A stretch of 64,000 bases of DNA from Rhodeus uyekii. Lineage: Eukaryota; Chordata; Actinopteri; Cypriniformes; Acheilognathidae. A program made the translations under genes and the position numbers. Under the pieces are notes generated by a model. The model searched no databases and was not told the DNA's origin. It saw only the letters and a program-made list of their open reading frames with translations. This document shows, piece by piece, positions 59,032 to 64,000 of the stretch; the first letter of the stretch is position 1, and each line of letters starts with the position of its first letter. The stretch spans positions 1,263,501-1,327,500 of the forward strand of contig JAWRVZ010000074.1 in assembly GCA_037043235.1 (NCBI GenBank), written 5' to 3'.

Positions 59032-59310
59032 TAAGCATTAACAAATAACACCTATAGCTTTATAAACTACTGATGAATTATCCACAAAAAGCACAAAGTA
59101 AAATTAATTAGCTGTCAATAGTGTAGCAATGCAGAAGTCTTTCAAACCAAGAAGCTTTCTATTGGTCAATGTGGAAAATTCACAAAATCATCTTGAAAGC
59201 TTATTTTTGATTGTAATTGACTGTAAATGAACAGAAATGTTTGCAAACATTACAATAAGACAATGGGGCCCCTGATTAACCACTCTCGTGTAACACATTG
59301 CTAACCTTAA

Positions 59311-59786
59311 CCCTTTCTAACGTAAGTTTACAGTATTCTCTCTGAGTAAATTCGAAACATGTAAATTCAGTCACTTCTCCCGAAATACATTAAGTGGCAA
59401 GTGGAAGAAGAATAGAATGCACATTATAGTTACCTATGCAATGTGTATTTGATATGAATAAAACACCTTGTCAATTTATAATTGAACGGATCGATATTTC
59501 TGCTTTTATAGACATAAGTGTGCATTTTTCAAGCTATAAATGTATTGTTTTCCAGTACTTAAAAGACTGAAACCAAAAATAAACCTTATGTGGTTGAAAA
59601 CACTGAATAGTTGTGATATATGGCAAGCTCTGAGTGTGTCCGTTTCTGGATCAGCACCAGATGATGATCTAAAACACACTTGAATTCAGCAGTTGATCAC
59701 GTGACGCAATCTAATCACACAGGTGTGTGTACGCTCTAATCACACCGGTGTGATCGTACCTCCAGGGCCCAGCCAAGGCAAAAGGG
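59311..59786. mobile_element. piggyBac-like MITE, copy 3 (inverted, shortened)
   Basis: This 476-bp element is flanked by TTAA (59307-59310 and 59787-59790). The left end CCCTTTCTAACGTAAG corresponds to the right end of copy 1. The right end, read inverted, CCCTTTTGCCTTGGCTGGGC corresponds to its left end. It contains CACACCGGTGTGATCG palindromes. Internally deleted compared with copies 1 and 2. Confidence 0.7.
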
Positions 59787-59790
59787 TTAA

Positions 59791-60469
59791 GCGGCTGTTC
59801 ACTAAGAAATGTGTTATATTGGGGGGAAAAAAAGATGAATAGAGAAAATAGCTAAGCTATTATATACACGTTTTTTTTTTCTTGAGCGCCATGTTTTTAT
59901 AATGGCGTTTCATGTGTGAGATGTTGCAAAATACAGAAAAAGACAAAGAAGGAGCTATCCTCTGCAACCCAGGAGGATGTTGTTGAAATGGCTAAATCTG
60001 GTCAATTGATTTTGGATATTGATTTTGCTCATAATGTCAACAGAATTATTTAAAAGCACTGTGAGACCACTACCATGAAGAATATAAAGTGCTGTGGCAG
60101 GTCAAGGAAGGTGAGTAATTTGACAGGAGGATGAAAATCAACTGAATGTTGAACTACCTCAAACAGCTTCTAAAGACCTCCAACAAATAATCCAAAATGC
60201 ATGTTGAAAAGATTAGGCACAGCTGGGGAAACAATGTTTTTGGGGATGCAAATCTGCAATGTGTTGAAAGGATATACATAGTTGCAGGCACTTTGAAAAT
60301 GAAGCAATATTTAGTCATTTTGCTGAACACAATGTAGCTAAGTATGTTTGGAGGTCAAATATGTATTTTCAAATATATTAACTATCCCAAACACATAACG
60401 AATTCTTCAGCTTTGTCGAGTGTGATGTGGCAAGTGGAGGGGGAAACTATGCTACAGATATTGGAAGGT
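59791..60469. other. Unassigned sequence, perhaps eroded Tc1-like
   Basis: 59940-60120 has weak similarity in pattern to Tc1-like 5' regions, but nothing definite. No gene recognised. Confidence 0.25.
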
Positions 60470-61870
60470 GTGGCAAGAAGATGCATCATCTCGCTCCCTT
60501 CTCAGAGAACAAGAGTTACAGTCGTAACCAGAGACGTTCCCTTTCGAGGAAACTCAAGCAGTGTCAAAGGTCACTTTTGCATAATGATGTCCACTAGCCC
60601 ACACCAATTACATATATGTCCCATTGAGTCCCACGCGCAAACTCTAGGCATTGATTTAATATGGAAAGGGCCTCCACCCTTAAGAAGGAGGTAATAGTTA
60701 ATAGCTAATACCTGTGTAGTTGCGATTGTTGCCCCATTATCTAAGACTTTAAGACTCAGTGGCTCTGAAAAGTCTGGGGCCAAGTTGTTTTATGGCCTTT
60801 TAGATACAAAAATATGACTTACAGCCACAGCGCAAGGAAGCGTTTCAGTGAACTTAAATTTTACAGCATAAATTATTACTATCTGTTGCTGAAATACCGT
60901 ACCGACTGATTCCCTATCCGGCAAAAAAGGTCAGTATTGGACACATGCCAAATTAATATGACACAGTGACAACTGCATTAACAGCATTTCCACTTATTTT
61001 ATTAGGTTACTTTGGAATGAATGAAAGATTTTCTACTTATTTAATGTATGTAAGCTGTGTTTACGTATGCCATGCCTCCTTGGAGTGAGGGCTCACTCAA
61101 AAGGGCTGAGGGCTAGATAACCCATAGGCCGAGATTACTTTTGTAACCCCACATGTGTATTCAACACAGCAAGTTTTCTCAGTCTGTAAACCAGTGTTTT
61201 TCGCTGGGCAGGTTCTACTCTGCCCAGTTCTTTGTCTGAATTTGTTCTGTCCCTTTTAGGTAGGACCTACTGCAGAGCTCTTTCCACATGTACTAATGCC
61301 TCTTGGGTCAGACCATATGTCTATCTCCACATGTCTCCTCTCAACGATAAGGACATAGTGTCACTTTCCATTGGATTAGGGATGATTCCCCAGTTTTAAA
61401 AACACTGGTCGTGGTTAAAAAAGGTGAAAAATGCTGTAAAAATATTTTATGAAACAGCATATAAGCCCTGTCCCATCCACCCCGTTGGTTGGAAGACTAT
61501 TACTGAGGGCTTACATGGGGCGCTGGGTAGGTTACGACTTAAAGAGAACAGTTGCCAAAAGGGCCTTTTCAGCTTGCCAGCAACTATTCAGTTAATGGTT
61601 GGTGCACTTTTCCATGGGAACCCATTTGTCAATCATCAACATAACATTGGACATGACTGACAGATAGAGAACATTGTGGTTACTGTTGTAATCCTCGTTC
61701 CTTGATGGAGGGAATGAAGACGGTATGTCCCTCCTGCCACAACCCTGAACTACCCTGCTGAATGGTCAGGACCATGTCTCTGCTCCTCAGCAAAATCCCG
61801 AATGAGTGAATCCGAGCCACCATCTTATATGTGAACATATGTATGAGGAAGTGATAACATTCATTTTATC
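60470..61870. mobile_element. Unclassified element with inverted ends
   Basis: About 60480-60560, read on minus, gives GGTTACGACTGTAACTCTTG and a GGGAGCGAGATGATG tract. About 61678-61735, read on plus, gives GGTTACTGTTGTAATCCTCG and a GGGAATGAAGACG tract. These are inverted, outward-facing homologues about 1.2 kb apart. The interior has no recognised protein. The terminal style resembles DIRS-type ends in fish, but the class is uncertain. Confidence 0.45.
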
Positions 61871-61944
61871 ACATTGTTCTCATTGGACATCCCAGTACAG
61901 GCACAGAGACTTTTGAATTTAGATCTCAGTTGCCTCTGACTTGC

Positions 61945-62115
61945 TTAGCTGGGGACACTTAATATTTATTATCAATTTTACTGATTGGCTTGCTCTTCTA
62001 GAGATGCTGCACAGGCAAAACAAACATTGTTGCATTATTTTCCTGTTATCTCTGTAAAGCTGCTTTGAAACAATCACTATTGTAAAAAGCGCTAAATAAA
62101 TAAAGGGGACTTGAC
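61945..62115 (+). mobile_element. LINE/SINE 3' end
   Basis: Ends GTAAAGCTGCTTTGAAACAA, then AAAAAGCGCTAAATAAATAA and GGGGACTTGACTT. The same tail is in the insertion at 12037-12329. No target duplication could be fixed. Confidence 0.6.
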
Positions 62116-63374
62116 TTTAGAAAGAAGTTGTTTCATATAAAAAAATGAGAAATATGACAGCTTTGGAGAAATTGCTTTCATTTTCCAAATCAATAAAATA
62201 AACTTGAAAATAATTAAGTTTAAGGTTTACCTGAATTTCCTTGTCATTAACATTAAACCAACTGGTCTGTTTTTGGTGTAGCATCTATGTGCAGTGCTAG
62301 AAATCTCTGAAAACTATTTTCTCCCATTTTACGGTCTCTGTCTCTCCTCTATCACTGTATCAAACTCTGAGAGTTGAATATTGCAAAAAGTGCAATTCTT
62401 CTCAGCGTGTTTACTTGTACAAAAAACGTGAAAATTTCCACCTACGTACAAATCAGAGGGACTAACGTTGAAATTGTTACCAGATAAACAGCAATCACAG
62501 CCGGACAAAAGAGGTGATAATTGCAGCTGAGTCCATCAAAACACATATCAATGGCATCTGAATGAGTCTTATCTGCAAAAAGATTTCAATGTATCTGATA
62601 ATTGCAGAAACAAAGAATCTTTTGTGTTTTAATTGGACTGCTGTGTGGGTCTGGGAAGAGAGACTCAATCAGTAGGCCATCGAGGGACTCATCCTACATG
62701 CTGTCAGTCAAACACTCTACACGATAAAACGGCCAGATTAAATTGCCTTCTCTGCTGCTAAGAATTAGGGTGGGCTGAAATTGTATTTTTTTTCCTCATA
62801 TGAAAGGCCCCAAAGAGAGAACTGATCTTCAGTGAAATAACTCACTGGCTGTGGGAGTTGGAATAGAAGGAAGCAGATTTTTATTTTATTTTTTAATTTT
62901 TCATACCATCATGGGTGTCAACAGATATTAGTCATAACGCTGGGGAATATGAAGCTGTACTGATGAAAGGATGTAGAGGAACAGGGATATCAGATTATAA
63001 ACTTTAATTTGCATGATATGCATATGATACCTACTAAATTAAGTATTTAAATAAGAATACAGTTTGACTGAATTCTTACAAAACCAAACCTCTCGTTCAA
63101 TACTTATAAATAACTTTATTTTAGCTGCTGAGCTAAAATGTTCCATGGAATTTGTCTTATTTTTAAAGATAAAATGTGATTTACGTTATTATCATACAAC
63201 ACTGACAGCATGCATATAGATCTGTGAATAACTTTTGCTATATGCTAGCACACCAATGTATGCCAAAGTTTAGAGAGTTACTCAGGCTGTTTGACCCAAC
63301 AAATAGTTGCTGAAAATGCTTTTTTTATCTCTTGTTTGCTTTTGTTAATAGTATCGGTTAGGTTTAGTGTAGAG
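62116..63374. other. Intronic sequence, nothing assigned
   Basis: 62400-62760 is less AT-rich and free of recognised repeats, so could hold conserved noncoding sequence. No gene recognised. Confidence 0.35.
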
Positions 63375-64000
63375 CAGTGGTCGCCAGCCCGTCGATCGCA
63401 ATCGACTGGTCGATCTTTATCACTGTCCCGGTAGCTCCCGAAAATAAAAACGTTTTCAGTTTTGCAAGCGTCTGTATTTCTTAATCCAACTGCTTTATTT
63501 ATTTTCAATGAAGTGACCAATCAGATAAAAGAAGAGCACCCGTAAATGAACTGTCGCAAACGTCAACATGGATCTCCATGGTGATAGCCCGTGGCCGCAA
63601 AGTAACAGTCAAACTAGAATGGCGGAGGCTCCACGAAAAAAGGCAAAAACATAAAAATTTTATCCAGAATGGGAACAGGAATTTCTGTTTACCTTGGTAA
63701 AAGATACGTGATATGTTGTGCCACCAAAAAACAAGCATTATGTAAAAGAGGGAATCTAGAGCGGCACCACAATACCAACAACCCGAAATTTAAAGACCGC
63801 TACCAGCAAAAGAGCGCGATTCCTGCACAGAACTGGCTGTCTCTAGCTATGAGCCAGACTTCAGCGGACTCGCAGACAGTATTCATTCACACCCATCACA
63901 CTGACTTGAGTGAGTAACATTACTGCAGCAGTTTTGCCTTCTGGTGAGAAAAATAATGTTGTATACGATGGGACATAACTGCACTTAGTTTAATTTAGAT
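63375..64000 (+). mobile_element. hAT-like transposon, 5' part, runs off the window
   Basis: Begins with CAGTGGTCGCCAGCCCGTCG, a hAT-type terminus. A broken transposase start follows (MAEAPRKKAKT near 63619-63651, a stop, then KFYPEWEQEFLFTLVKD). After a frameshift comes VICCATKKQALCKRGNLERH (63669-63917 frame), resembling the BED-type zinc finger of hAT transposases (C-C...H pattern). It is defective in the visible part. Confidence 0.65.

Noticed and set aside
63371..63420. Possible tRNA or small RNA because of the CGATCG-rich stem-like sequence
   Set aside because: It lacks tRNA boxes and is the terminus of a hAT element followed by transposase remnants.

Overview
The window looks like intronic DNA of a bony fish, most likely a cyprinid or danionid. 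It is AT-rich with vertebrate splice signals, and it is packed with repeat types typical of that group: DIRS-like retroelements, small LTR elements with TGT...ACA ends, Tc1, pogo and hAT transposons, piggyBac-like MITEs, L2-like LINEs, and long CA/TG, TA and ATT microsatellites. I see nothing prokaryotic and no operons. Species cannot be named from the sequence alone.

The only convincing host-gene coding sequence is one 272-bp exon on the minus strand (644-915). It encodes the second half of a MAM domain and best matches the receptor tyrosine phosphatase PTPRU. Its acceptor and donor are both good. No second ptpru exon was recognised, so most of the remaining 63 kb is probably one large upstream intron filled with mobile DNA. 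That reading is inference. A weak candidate exon lies at 33066-33260.

Layout. 1-7.6 kb: ptpru exon, three solo LTRs, a pogo-like element and a decayed LTR element with a gag-like region. 7.6-12.4 kb: decayed DIRS elements with RNase H and tyrosine-recombinase remnants, a Tc1 fragment, and a DIRS end split by a LINE/SINE insertion. 14-17.3 kb: piggyBac-like and pogo-like MITEs, then an exon-like ORF cut by a solo LTR. 17.5-23.6 kb and 40.3-46.6 kb: two inverted copies of a roughly 6-kb element with CACTG...CAGTG ends. They carry tandem arrays, promoter-like segments and a short ORF ending at a perfect splice donor. 23.6-40.3 kb, the spacer between them: hAT, DIRS, L2, LTR and piggyBac-like elements and microsatellites. 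46.6-64 kb: more LTRs, a 426-codon intact gag-like proline-rich ORF (50102-51382), a duplicated 84-bp noncoding segment, pogo and piggyBac-like elements, an inverted-ended unclassified element, and the 5' end of a hAT element.

The features worth most attention are the inverted pair of 6-kb elements with regulatory-looking cores, the LTR-split exon beside one of them, the intact gag-like ORF, and the run of solo LTRs with exact target-site duplications. I did not find an unambiguous new biological system.
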